Shown here piece after piece: positions 12,581-23,900 of a stretch of 64,000 nt of DNA. Location of the stretch: contig CM040102.1 in the NCBI GenBank assembly GCA_022496805.1, positions 2,805,501 to 2,869,500 on the forward strand. Direction: 5' to 3'. The stretch is from Pohlia nutans. Taxonomy: Eukaryota > Streptophyta > Bryopsida > Bryales > Mniaceae. Numbering within the stretch: position 1 is the stretch's first letter; every line of letters starts with the position of its first letter. The notes below the pieces were generated by a model, which ran no database searches, was not told where the DNA came from, and saw only the letters and a list, made by a program, of their open reading frames with translations. The position numbers and the translations under genes were made by a program.

Positions 12581-12949
12581 TAATGCTACAAAATGATCAT
12601 ATATGATGTGCAACTCTACATGGCTTGTGGTTTCGTTTGTTCAAATTTATCTACTTTTTCATCAACGCATGCAATGTTCTTCACTAATTCTAGCGATATT
12701 CATCACCAATTCTAGTGATATTAAATTTGGTTCCATGTGATTAATATATTTTACATTGTGATTAAAATTGTGTATTCATCATTTTAAAATGATGAATCAG
12801 TGGTCCTTTCAGGGAACTCCAGCCCAGTTAGACAACATTCTCACCTGCAGATTGTTAGTCTCAAGCAGTTGCAAAATCAATGCATATGAAACAACCAAGC
12901 AGACATAAGCGCTGCAATTGGCATCCAGTAACACAATCAAATAGAAAAT

Positions 12950-14075
12950 TGCATTATCGTTGCATGTTTTCCAATGCCGCTCCATTTGTTATTTGTTTTG
13001 TAACTTGTCTTACTCGACCACTAGATAAAAGTGTCAAACACGTTTTCAAGACGTTTAGCAGACCTCCCTGTCTGTTATGCAAGCATATTCTTAGAATATA
13101 CATGAAATATTCTAGACGAGTGTCAAACCCTAAACCCATATAAACATGTCCACTATGGTAATATTGTTGCCTAGTTTCTAATGTCACTCCATTTAGTTCG
13201 TAATTTCCCTAGTCTCACTTGATCAAGTATTTGGTCATCCTGCTACAAACAAGAGGTAGAAAACGTACTATATCCAAACACCTCAACCTACTCACATAAT
13301 GGCTATAATATAGTTTCTAATGCCATTCCATTTAGTTTATAATTTCACTGGTCTCTCTTGATCACGTATTTGGTCATCTTCCTACCCTACCCCTACCAAT
13401 AGGCAAGAGGTAAAAAAAACTTACTTGATCAAACACCTCAACTCATATACATATTGATTGTGGGAGTATTGTTGCATGGTTTCTAATGCCACTCCATTTA
13501 GTTTGTAATGTCACTAGTTGATAACACCTCAACCCATATACATGTTGATTGTGGGAGTAATATTGCGTGGTTTCTAATGCCACTTTGTAATTTCAGTAGA
13601 CAGTCTCATTTGAATGATTAAGTATTTGGTCATCTTGCTACCCTACCCCTACCCATAGACAAGAGGTAGAAAAACTTGATCAAACACCTCAACCCATATA
13701 CATGTTGATTGTGGGAGTCTCGGTGGGAGTAGGTTTCTAATGCCACTCCATTTAGTTTGTAATGTCACTGGTTAATCAAACACCTAAACCCGCATACATG
13801 TTGACTCTGGGAGTATCGTTGCATGGTTTCTAATGCAACTCCTAAACCCATACACGTGTTGACTCTGGGAGTATTGTTGCATGGTTTCTAATGCCACTCC
13901 ATTTAGTTTGTAATTTCACTAGTTAATCAAACACCTAAACATGTTGGCTGTGGGAGTATTGTTGCAAGGTTTCTGATGCCGCTCCATATATTTTGTAATT
14001 TCACTATTCTCACTTGGTTATAGATTCTGCTACCCTTGCCAAATACAAGAGGTAGAAAAAACACTTAAGGTAGTA
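12950..14075. repeat. Degenerate tandem array, about nine units
   Basis: The core 'ttgcatggtttctaatgcc' followed by 'ctccatttagtttgtaat' recurs near 12,958, 13,163, 13,305, 13,470, 13,560, 13,718, 13,816, 13,875 and 13,959. Spacing is irregular, from about 60 to 205 bp, because larger units containing 'aagaggtagaaaa' alternate with shortened ones. No ORF runs through it. Confidence 0.75.
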
Positions 14076-14374
14076 ACACCTAGAATCGCCACTTTAACTG
14101 CTGTGCCTACTTGCTATTTTTAGAATTGTCAAATTCCTTAATGTTATTGTGAGCAAGTTCAAGAGGATTCTAGCGCACCAAAGAATGCGTGATTTGGATA
14201 TTGTATACAAAAGTTATAAAGGGTCAAAATTTTATTAGTAAATGATCTAAAATTGCCATCTAGTCCAGGAGTAAATGGGCAAAAAGTACAATCTAGAACT
14301 GGGCAGGAAACGATTTTGGGTCAAGTGCGATTTTGGGTGTTCCCACCTTACAAGGATAGGAAGTGAGAAGGGAT

Positions 14375-16341
14375 TCATTTCACGAGGCCAAGGTTGATGA
14401 TGCCGAAGGCGGAGCGAGGCCAAGTTTTCTGGTGCGCGTTGTCGCGCATGACGCGCCCGAACGACAGCCATCCCTCCCACGTCATGCGCTTGTCCCACGG
14501 CGTGACCCAGTTCAACAGGAGGCGCAGCCCCTCCGTGGCCTCCGTCTCCGCGAGCTCGTACTCGCCTTGCTGGAGGAAGATCTGGGCCATGAGAAACCGC
14601 GGCTCCGCGACGTACGGGTTCAGCTTGCACGCGCTCTGCAGCAGCGGCATGGCGGTGTCCACCAGCCGGTCTCGCTCCTCGATGTGTATGGCTTCCCAGT
14701 ACTGGTCCCGCGACCGGTTCTGGTTCACGGGCGACAGAATCTCTGTGCACTTGTTGAAGATCTGTGGCACTGGCACCTCCAGCGCTGCAAACTTGTGGTT
14801 GAAGTCCCCGTGGATTTTTTGCTCCGCCGCGTCCTCGTGGAGAATAACGTTGAGTAGCACGCCCATCCGCGACACCACGGTCAGCCATAGCCCTGGCTTG
14901 CAGCTCCCTGGCCAGAGCGCGTGCCATCCATTGCCCGCGTACCGAAACTCTCCATCCTCGTTTCCAAACAACAAGTCCTGCGATTAACCCGTAAAGGACT
15001 AATGATTCACGGATTTAAAATGAAAAATTCAATTGATATTTAAACCGGACCATATTTTATATCACCGGAATCGTTGAAGAACATTACATTACTTGTGTTG
15101 ATAAAAAAACAAACAAACTTGAACCAAAGGAAGTACAGTTAGAACCTACTCAAAATTGCAAAAAGATACATAAGGCATAATTTGGGCTTCTTGGTTCTTT
15201 AGGGGGTTAATGCTAGCAACGTGTGAGTGAGTGAATTCTGCACTGAACAATTCGTAAATTGCATCGCATGTTTTTTTTGAGTAAGTAGGATGAGGAGTTC
15301 CTTGTTTTTTTTTATAACCAACACATGCAATGATTCTGGTGATCAATATGAGTTCGTCGTTTCCAGGGTTTGAAAATGACCAAGGCGATTGATCACCAGA
15401 ATCAAGAAAGAGCGTTGCATGTGTAGGTAAAGAGAAATGAAGAAAAAGAGAGTTCTCATATGACGTACTCAAAGATGCAAAGAAAAACAAACATGAGATT
15501 CAATTGCGAAAGAGGCGCAACAGAATTTATCAGACCAGCCAGCCGTAAAATTGGTCAACACATGCAATGCTCTTCGTTGGTTCTAGTGATCAATAGAATG
15601 TGGCAATACGAAGTCGTCGTTTTCAGGGTTTGAAATTTCCCAATTCGATTAATCACCAGAATCAACAAAGAACGTTGCATGTGTAGGAAAAGAAAAACGA
15701 ACAAAAGAGACTTGTACTCAAAGATGCAAAGAAAAACAATATACCTGCCAGCCGTAGAATTGGTCAGCGAAGTCGGCCATGGTGAGAAGCACGAAGAGCG
15801 CAACGATACGGCGAGGGAGCACGACATCTTCACCAGTACGAATGTGCTTCAACACAAGACCTTCATTAGGAACAAGCAATGGCAGCAGCTTCTTGTTGTT
15901 CCCATGCAGGCGCTCGAGGAGCTCCGGATCCGTGAGGCGATGCAAGAGGCGGTCGAAGACGAGCTCCTGGCGGGGCACGACGCAGAAGAGGTGCACGAGG
16001 TCCTCGGCGTCGTCCCCGATGAGGGCGCGCAGCACGCTGCGGTCGACGTCCGGGGCGAAGATGGCGAGGTTGACGTAGGAGTTGGAGTAGGCGGAGTGGG
16101 TGAGCGCCACCAGGGCGATGGTGTCGCTGCAGCCCCAGAGCTTGAGGATGCGGTACGTGTGCAGCAGGTGCTCGTAGAACGTCCCGTGCTTGTGCCAGCA
16201 CTCGCCTGCGCCTCGCGAGTGCAGAATCTTCAGCAGCTCCGGGAGCCGCGCGTCGATCGCTTCGTAATCCTCCCGTAAGAACGGCCGGCACTCCGATAGC
16301 CGCGCCCCCAGCGGATCAAACTCTACCCCGTTCTCACTCAT
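14375..16341 (-). CDS. DUF6817-like protein, two exons
   Basis: Two exons join in phase 0: 16341-15745 and 14977-14375, with a 767-bp GT-AG intron. The product is 399 residues. The first half carries a conserved histidine-rich stretch (CWHKHGTFYEHLLHTYRIL, then LTHSAYSNSYVN) that I associate with the DUF6817 family; biochemical function is unknown to me. The clustered histidines and acidic residues could bind metal, but that is inference. The second half, from about residue 300, has TPR-like helices (LLQSACKLNPYVAEPRFLMAQIFLQQGEYELAETEATEGL, split over several heptads). I chose MSENGVEF as start; an upstream in-frame ATG at 16,386 would add 15 residues. There is no obvious signal peptide or membrane segment. 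Codons are strongly GC-ending, unlike the spacers. Confidence 0.8.
14978..15744 (-). other. Intron of the DUF6817-like gene
   Basis: It contains two related stretches around 15,320-15,425 and 15,560-15,690 with the motif 'gatcaccagaatcaa.aaag' and 'gcatgtgtag', each with its own inverted partner. They resemble the middle of the short TTAA family. Confidence 0.5.
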
Positions 16342-16688
16342 TGCGGCACGAGAAATGGAGTTTCGAAGCTTGAGATTCAGCGACAATTGACCAGTGACAA
16401 TTGGCGAATTCTGGGAAAATGATGATGGAAGGAATGGGAAAGAGAGAGGGCCCAGGTTAGAAAAAGAGAATTGGGGGCTCTAGGCGTCACGGCGAATTGG
16501 CGCAGGATTGCGAGGAAATGATGAAGCTGAAAAGAGAGATGAAAATGGGAAGGGAGCTGTGTGCGTGGGGACTGAGGTACACATGGCGTGGCGTCTGCAT
16601 GGGAGACGGTGCACGCAATACGATCAGTTGCAAATTCTATCTCCAGTGAAGCTTTTTTAGTAGTTGAGTACACTGTTTCATTAAGTTA

Positions 16689-17346
16689 CGGCATCTCCAT
16701 CAGCAACTCTGATTTGCACTCTGAATTGCACTCTGAAGGTTATCCAAAAATTATAGCTTCATGTACTTCCACACTAAGAGCCAATTTCCATGGGTTAGAG
16801 AAGTTGTCCATGTAAGGCCATGCTTCCGTCCATGTATGTTGGTAGTCAGTCCCCAAAAGGTGGAAGCTTTACCGAAATGGGTGAAACTAGGAGAACTCAT
16901 GAGAATTTGTACCGAAATGATGGGTGGAGTATGGGTGGGTCTTGAGACCTCGTTTCTTGTTTTCTAGTGTCTTTTACCCAACTGATTCTCACATGAAAGC
17001 CTTCAGTTTCCTTAGTAGGCAAGAGGAGGAGAAAAGTAGTATTACATTTTGTCTCATACCTGGCTATGAAGTGGTACACACTTCTATGGACTTGAATATG
17101 AACAAATTTGATTGATTAGGATGAAACATGAACAAGTTTGATTGGTGAGGGAGAAGTTGCCATGAAGTCTTGGGGGATTGTGCAATTGTAATATGAAATT
17201 AAGAAGAGATCGGAAGATACACTAGCTTAAGTCATATTGAGGGTCCTGAAGTGGGTTGTATTCAGTGTCTTTTTCTAAATAAATTGTTGACCAACTCATG
17301 TACATTCATTTTTCAAGAGCTATCAAGAGTGCTGGTAGAGATGCTC
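16689..17346. mobile_element. Tourist/Harbinger-like MITE, about 658 bp
   Basis: GGCATCTCCATC after TTA at the left pairs with GTAGAGATGCTC before TTA at the right. The inside includes 'aattaagaagagatcggaagatacact', as in the sister copies. It lies about 350 bp upstream of the DUF6817-like start codon. Confidence 0.65.
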
Positions 17347-17349
17347 TTA

Positions 17350-18530
17350 GATACTACTAGTTTGTGGGAGTAGTAATATCCTCAAGTCATTGAGGGGATG
17401 CACATGCTTTAAGTTCTTTCTTATTATTTTTTTGGGTGAACAAAAGGTGAAGAATATCTATAGTTCTCTTTTTGAGACTAATGTGCACAAAAGTTGTCTT
17501 TTGGAATCCACTTCCTATTGGGCACATTTTTCACACTACCCATCTAAAATCGATTCAAAAAACGCTTTTTCACACATTGTTAATTGAGTTAAAGAAAAAT
17601 AAAATTGCAAGCAACGCTTTATCTTAATAAAACATATATATCATCTTATTCTTTTGGGGCATGTTCTCATTAGGTGTTAAGGATGGTATTAAAAAAAAGC
17701 TTAGAAAAAAACTTAGGTACGTCTTTGAATTGAATTCACTTTGCTAATACCACTCCTAATATCAAATGTGAATGTACTTTTAGAGTGATAAATCATCTAC
17801 ACATTTATATTACTCCAACAATAAAAATTCAATTTAAAAAAATTCACAACAAACATAAAGACAATTGGAATAGAGCCTTGTGGTTTTAGTGTCTTTGGTA
17901 CTAAATTCATAGATATCGCCTGTGTAACTAAAGTCCAAAGCTTTAATATCAAAACCTGAAGTAATTTACTTGAGTCTACAACTTTTATCTAAAAATTTAT
18001 TTATTTTACCTGTGAACAATGTAGGACTAAATACTTTAGGCTTTAACACTAAATAATATTCTTCTTATGACATAACCAAATATGTAATAATTGTAACTCG
18101 TCAAACTCCTTTTTGCAATAAATAATTCAATATAACATTTTTCTGTTCAATTACTATTGGCCAAAGCAATTCTAATAAGATTTTTAACAATTTGTTATCA
18201 AAAGTGTAATTATTAAGTTCTTTCAAACAAAATTATAGATTAATATGAAGTCAAATATGATTTAGTCCTTGGTACATTGAAGATTTGTTACAAGTAAAAT
18301 GTTACACCAAGATGTAAAACTTGATGTAAATTTTAGTGAAGCTTATTGTGATTGCGCATAACCAAAAATTTGACAAGCATAGTACAAAGTGAGTTTTAAA
18401 CTGGGTACAACCTTGTTTCCCAATTACTTCTCACAACATAACCAAAAATTGATAATTAGAGTACAAAGTAAATTTTGAATTAGGAACAAGTACATTCCTA
18501 GCTAGCATTAGTGGTGGAAGGATGGGAAAT
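17350..18530. other. AT-rich spacer
   Basis: I see no gene or clear repeat, only AT-rich sequence with many short homopolymer runs. Confidence 0.4.
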
Positions 18531-18536
18531 GTGATA

Positions 18537-19184
18537 CTCCCTCCGTCCCACAAAAAGACATTGTTTTTGTTGAAATCCATGTATTAAACATTGTTTTCAT
18601 TAGAATCCATGGATTAACCCTTAGACGACAATGCAAGCCCAACGGGCTTGGTTATATTTTAGAAGAATCTTGCTCATAACTTCTACTCCATTGCACCAAA
18701 TGGGGTTTTAAAAATGCCAAACTGAGTACCTTAGAGAGATCTATACTTCTTTAAAATAGAGCCAAAGCAAATTAAAAATAGAATCATGCTTAGAATGGAA
18801 TTTAAAAGAGATTTTGGGTGTGGTATCAGGAATGCATATGTCGTTTAAGGGTTAAGAGTAATCCCGTGGTTACAGAGAGAGTATATTGACTAAGATGCAA
18901 ATCCATGGATTAAGTGAGTATCAAAGGAGTATTTTGACTGCCAAAAAGTGTATAAATGATCAAAATCCATGACAGTAATCCATTGTCAAATGATCAAAAT
19001 CCATGATCAACATGATCAAAGTTCATGGATTAAGTTACCAACATTGTTTGCAATGCCCTGAAACACTTGTCAAGCGCGCGAGAAGCTTAATTGCCGACAA
19101 CGAATGAGTACAATTGGAAATCATGGTTTTCTTTTGGGACAAAATTTAAGTCAATATCATAGTCTTTTTGTGGGATGGAGAGAA
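18537..19184. mobile_element. Stowaway-type MITE with nested TTAA element
   Basis: The left end CTCCCTCCGTCCCACAAAAA is the Stowaway terminal sequence, preceded by TA; the right end CTTTTTGTGGGATGGAGAGAA mirrors it. A TTAA element occupies 18,618-18,851. Confidence 0.8.
18618..18851. mobile_element. TTAA-flanked MITE, 234 bp, nested
   Basis: TTAA copies at 18,614-18,617 and 18,852-18,855 flank ends CCCTTAGACGACA and TCGTTTAAGGG. Confidence 0.75.
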
Positions 19185-19256
19185 TGTTAGACAAGATATT
19201 AAAAAAGTTTGAGTGGGTATATTTTGAACGTGCCTTTCTTTCAATATCAATAAACT

Positions 19257-19399
19257 CAATTGTCCCTTTGTATTATGACATGTTTGGGAAGCCCTAACTT
19301 CAAGGTAGCAGACAAATCTTAGTCACAAAAATGACTTGTCACATGTGAAACAATAATATCATCATATTATGGAGTGTCAATGTACGGAGGGTAGACTGT
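19257..19399. mobile_element. Pogo/mariner-like MITE, copy 1 of 3
   Basis: It ends GGAGGGTAGACTG before TA. It is the same family as 21,043-21,190 (opposite strand) and about 55,050-55,185. The shared inside includes 'attatgacatgtt' and 'aacaataatatcatcat'. Confidence 0.6.
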
Positions 19400-19701
19400 A
19401 ACCTTAGAAGCACCCACTGTGGTGATTCTGACTGAGAAGCTTTTCTACACAACTCATATAGAAGCTATTGCTCTGTAAAAGCTACAACAAAGCAAGTAGC
19501 ATGACACCTTACAGCGCTGATTGCATGGTCAAGTGAAAAGGACTGAAAGGGCTCAAATCATCTACAGTAGTACAGTACGAGATTTTGTCCACTTTTACAT
19601 AACATTCTAAAGCTTCCTTTTCTACAGTCTCCTCTCTACAGAAAAAATCTTGAATTGAAACTGTTGAGTGATACTATAGAGGCATCATTTGTCACTATTA
19701 A

Positions 19702-19932
19702 CCCCTAAAGGACCATAAGGCCACCAGGTGGCTCCTGTTTTTTTTTAGTAATTTTGAGTAGGTTTTATGTAGATTCTTTTTTGTTAATTTTTTATGAAAA
19801 ATTATTCAGCATATGTAATATTCTTCACTAATTCCAGTGATATAGAATTTGGTCCCATTCAAATTATAAGTTTCACAATATGATCGTTTAAACTTGTCAT
19901 TGTAAAACTATGAATCCTTGGTCCTTTAGGGG
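19702..19932. mobile_element. TTAA-flanked MITE, short family
   Basis: Intact ends CCCCTAAAGGACC and GGTCCTTTAGGGG lie between TTAA copies; 231 bp, no ORF. Confidence 0.85.
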
Positions 19933-20118
19933 TTAAGAAACGATGCCTATACAGTAGCACTCTAAGTGACTAAGTCATGGCAGTTCAACAATGTTATGAA
20001 TTAGGTCTGTTGGTGACTGACACACGTCCATAGGTAATGCATTGGATAACAGGAGCATGGTTATATCTCATAACCTTGTCCTTTGACATTATGGTATCCT
20101 TTCAAAACTATTGATTAA

Positions 20119-20440
20119 CCCCTAAACGTACCGGTCCTTTGAACACAAGTAGATGCTAGCCTCATAAATAGATATTGGCATGACTCAGATGTACAATAGG
20201 TGTACATGAGAGGACCATTGCATGCATGAAATCTACCCAATAAATTTGACATACTTGCATTTGGAGGCCTCTCCAATATTATCAACATCTCCCCATCACA
20301 AGAGATTTACTCTAATCAGTAGAGAATTTAATAGGCTTGCAAAGGTGAGCTGGATGAAAGTCATCCGAGATTGTATGAGAAAGTTACAAGGCTTTGAATT
20401 CATTCGTGATCCAGTTTCTGGACGCTGGGACGTTTAGGGG
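20119..20440. mobile_element. TTAA-flanked MITE, 322 bp
   Basis: The ends CCCCTAAACGTACCGG and GGGACGTTTAGGGG lie between TTAA copies. The left end resembles the nested element at 37,162. Confidence 0.8.
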
Positions 20441-20832
20441 TTAAAATCCAACCATTGAGGCTATGTCATGTCAGGCATGCAATTTATCATAACGAGGTCA
20501 TACATTGCATCATAAATCCAAGAATACAATCCCTGTTATTTAGTATGGGATTGATTATATAATTATATTTATGGACATAATACGACATGAACATGTAGAT
20601 TGGTGGTCGAACTGCGCGTACCTCTATTAAATAATGCAAATAATCCCACAACAAAACAATACTAAAGACTGGGGTTGGCCTCTACCTGTCAATGCAAACC
20701 TTCGTATGAAGAATCAGTTACGTTCTAGTCTAGATTCATGCCTGATTAAGAGTACCTTCTCATACTCTACACTAATCCTCACAGCAACTATTATCATACG
20801 TTTCACATTAAAAGACCTCTGACCTACCACAA

Positions 20833-20833
20833 C

Positions 20834-20872
<39 letters not shown>
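20833..20872. repeat. AAT microsatellite
   Basis: About 13 AAT units just beyond the 3' end of the MFP1-like gene. Confidence 0.9.
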
Positions 20873-20877
<5 letters not shown>

Positions 20878-20920
20878 GAAGCGATTGATGGGTTTTATAC
20901 AACTAAGGCGTTTACCAAAT

Positions 20921-23900
20921 CTAGCTGGAATTATCTGCAACTGCTTCCTGAAGTGATCCTAGAGCCGCTTCCATTTCTGATCGTGCTGCCTTGCCATCTT
21001 CCAGGCTCTGCAATACCAATTGCCAGCAACAGAGTTACAATACAGTCTACCCTCCATAATATGACACCATAATATGACGACATTTATTGTTTCAAGAAAC
21101 ACACGTGACAAGTCATTTCTGTAACTAACCCATGCCTGCCACCTTGAAGTTAGGGATTCTCAAACATGCCATAATACAGAGGGACAATTGTCCATAACAA
21201 AAAATATGCACCCGTTCCTGTGCCTGCTCTTAAGTGTTGCTTTGTCAAGGTGGGAACCCATTTGCGTGGGATCCCGTTGAAAAGTCACCATTTTATAATG
21301 TAGGTGTTATCCAAATATGTGACTTGTAAAATGTGAGATGCTTCTGGGTTCTATCACATTCATCAGATACAATGTAGAGGCAATACTCGTGGTTCAAGGA
21401 TAATCTAGGCTTCTATGAGATACTCCTGATTTCTATCACTGTCAAAGATGAGAAAAGTCACCTATTTATACTGCAAGTGTCATCCAAACATGTGACTTGT
21501 AAAATGTGAGATACTTCTGGGTTCTATCGATGCTTCTAGGTTCTATCACATTCATGAGATAGAATGTAGAGGCAGTACTCGTGGTTCAAGGATAACCTAG
21601 GCTTCTATGAGATACTTCTAGGTTCAATCACATTCAAAGATGCTTTCATGAGATACAATGTAGATGCACTACTCGTGGTTCAAGGATAATCTAGGCTCGT
21701 GGTTGGGACTTCAAACTCCAATCTTTTATGACTAATTCATACGCTATCCAAATAATACATAGTTCGGTACTCTCGAAAATGGAAACAAGACCTACAAATA
21801 CTGCCCTACCCTAGGTACAAGGGAAACTTTCTGAAGAGAATGACCTCCAGACAAACCTTAATACCATCACAACGAGGGAGTTAAGAGAAATTTACCTGTT
21901 TAACATCTGTGAGGTCCGCACCGATGTTTTTGCCATTCTTGCGAAGATTCTCATTCTGTTTTCACACACACAAAAAAAAACAGCTCAAATTGTGAAACGA
22001 AAACACTAAACGGCAAGAGACGTGCAAAAGCTCAGAGACCGTCGCTGTCATTGAGTTCAGAGAGATTAAAAACTAACGTTTGTCATCAGAAATTCTGGTG
22101 ACAAAACAGACCTGACGGAATAGAGCTTCCTTCTGCTCTTTTTCTTGGAAAGCTAGATCTTCATACTTCTCAACCAACAAGGCAGCCTCTGCTCGAACCT
22201 GGATAGCATGAAGACTCCCATTTAAGCTGACACAACCTCTCTGATTTGGATAAACAGGAGATAAAAACGCAATGAAATAATTAACCCTAAAGGACCAAGA
22301 AGCCCAAATCGGGCCTCATGTTTTTTAAAGCAGTTTTAAGTAGGTCCCATGTGGACTTCCTTTTCTTTAAATTTCTTTCCTTTTTGAAATGTTGTTCACT
22401 AATTCCAGTGATATAAAATCTGGTCCCATTTGAATTATTGACTTTTCACAATACAATCGATTGAATTTGTCATTTTAAAACCATGAATTCTTGGTCAGGT
22501 TGTTTCACACACCTGAGGGATCATTTTCAGACGAGTCTCAGCTTGTTGCAAAGCGCGCTTTTGTTCCAAGAGCTTCCCCTTCTGCCGGGCGATCTCTCCC
22601 TTGCCCTTCAAAAGCTCTCCTTCCAATTGCTTCACCTTTTTATTAGCGGCCTCATTCTCCTTGACAAGTTTAGCAATGTTGCTCTCGGCTTGAGCATTAC
22701 CTGTTCTCAGATGAGAGGACAGTTCTTTTTCCTTGACAAGCTTTTGACGCACGGACGCAGATTCTGACTCCACTGTTTTGATGTGTTTCTTAGCTTTGTC
22801 CAGTTCATCAGCCAAGGCCACTGAGTCTTGATTGAGCTCCTGGAGTGCTTGCAGGGCTTGGTCCACACTCCCTCGTAGAGCTTTCACACTATTCTTCTCC
22901 GCTACCAGAGACCTTTGTGACATTGCCAACTGATTCTTTGCTGCCACCGTCACTTTTCGCTCCTCCACAAGTGCAGCATTGGTGGTTTGGTACGCTGATC
23001 TCGTCTCGTTTAGTTGCGTTTCCAGCTTCAGACTCAAGTTCACAGCAACTGTCAGCTGCTCACTAATCGTCCTGATCTCATTCGTTGATGCTTCCAAATC
23101 CTGGTGCGTATGCTCTAGCTCCTGCATTTATGAATACTTAAGCATCAGATAGACAGAAGTGAAAGATGATGATCCCCAAGAAAAAAAATCAACTGCCAAA
23201 ATATTGTTCACCACTGGTCAAGAGTGGCAGCTTCCATCTCTATAGGAGTTGAAACAAGGAAGCTGTGTTCCAATCTTTGGACAGGTTTGAAAATTAGATC
23301 ATTATTATTGAAGCAAGATAAATGTGAATACTATATGTTGCATTAGGATAGTACAGTGGGGTCCAACATGGAATGGCGTTTTTGGTTTCGCAGTGAGAAA
23401 AATTTCAGTACTGCCAACTTTGAAAGCCTCCCGAGAGCTCAAATATTGGTATTTTACCACGAAAATTTTACCAGAGACTTATCTTTAAGTTAATTATATG
23501 TATGCCAAATTTCAAGGCCAAAAGATTCACCAAAAAAACGTTATTCAAAATCTACCAACATTGGTAGTTATTCACTGCTGCCAACTTTGACAACCTCCCA
23601 AAGATTGAATTAATTTTTTTTTGCCATGAAATTCTTGGAAAAAGAACTTCTTTATGTTAATAACATATGATAAAAATTTCAAGGCCAGAAGATTAATACA
23701 AAAAATATATTGACAATCTACCAACATGTGTAGTTGTGGGAAACAATGGGGGAAACTTTGCTACCAACTTTGACACCCTCCCTACGGTTGAGAAATTGTC
23801 TATTTACCATGAAATTTTTGGTACAACATGCTCTTTATGACAAAATCATTCATGCCAAATTTCAAGGTCAAAAAATCTATACAAAGAAAATTATTTACAA

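Noticed and set aside
14247..14927. 226-residue minus-strand ORF and plus-strand ORFs overlapping the DUF6817-like exons
   Set aside because: They are other-frame readings of GC-rich exons; the in-frame splice and conserved histidine motif support the chosen frame.
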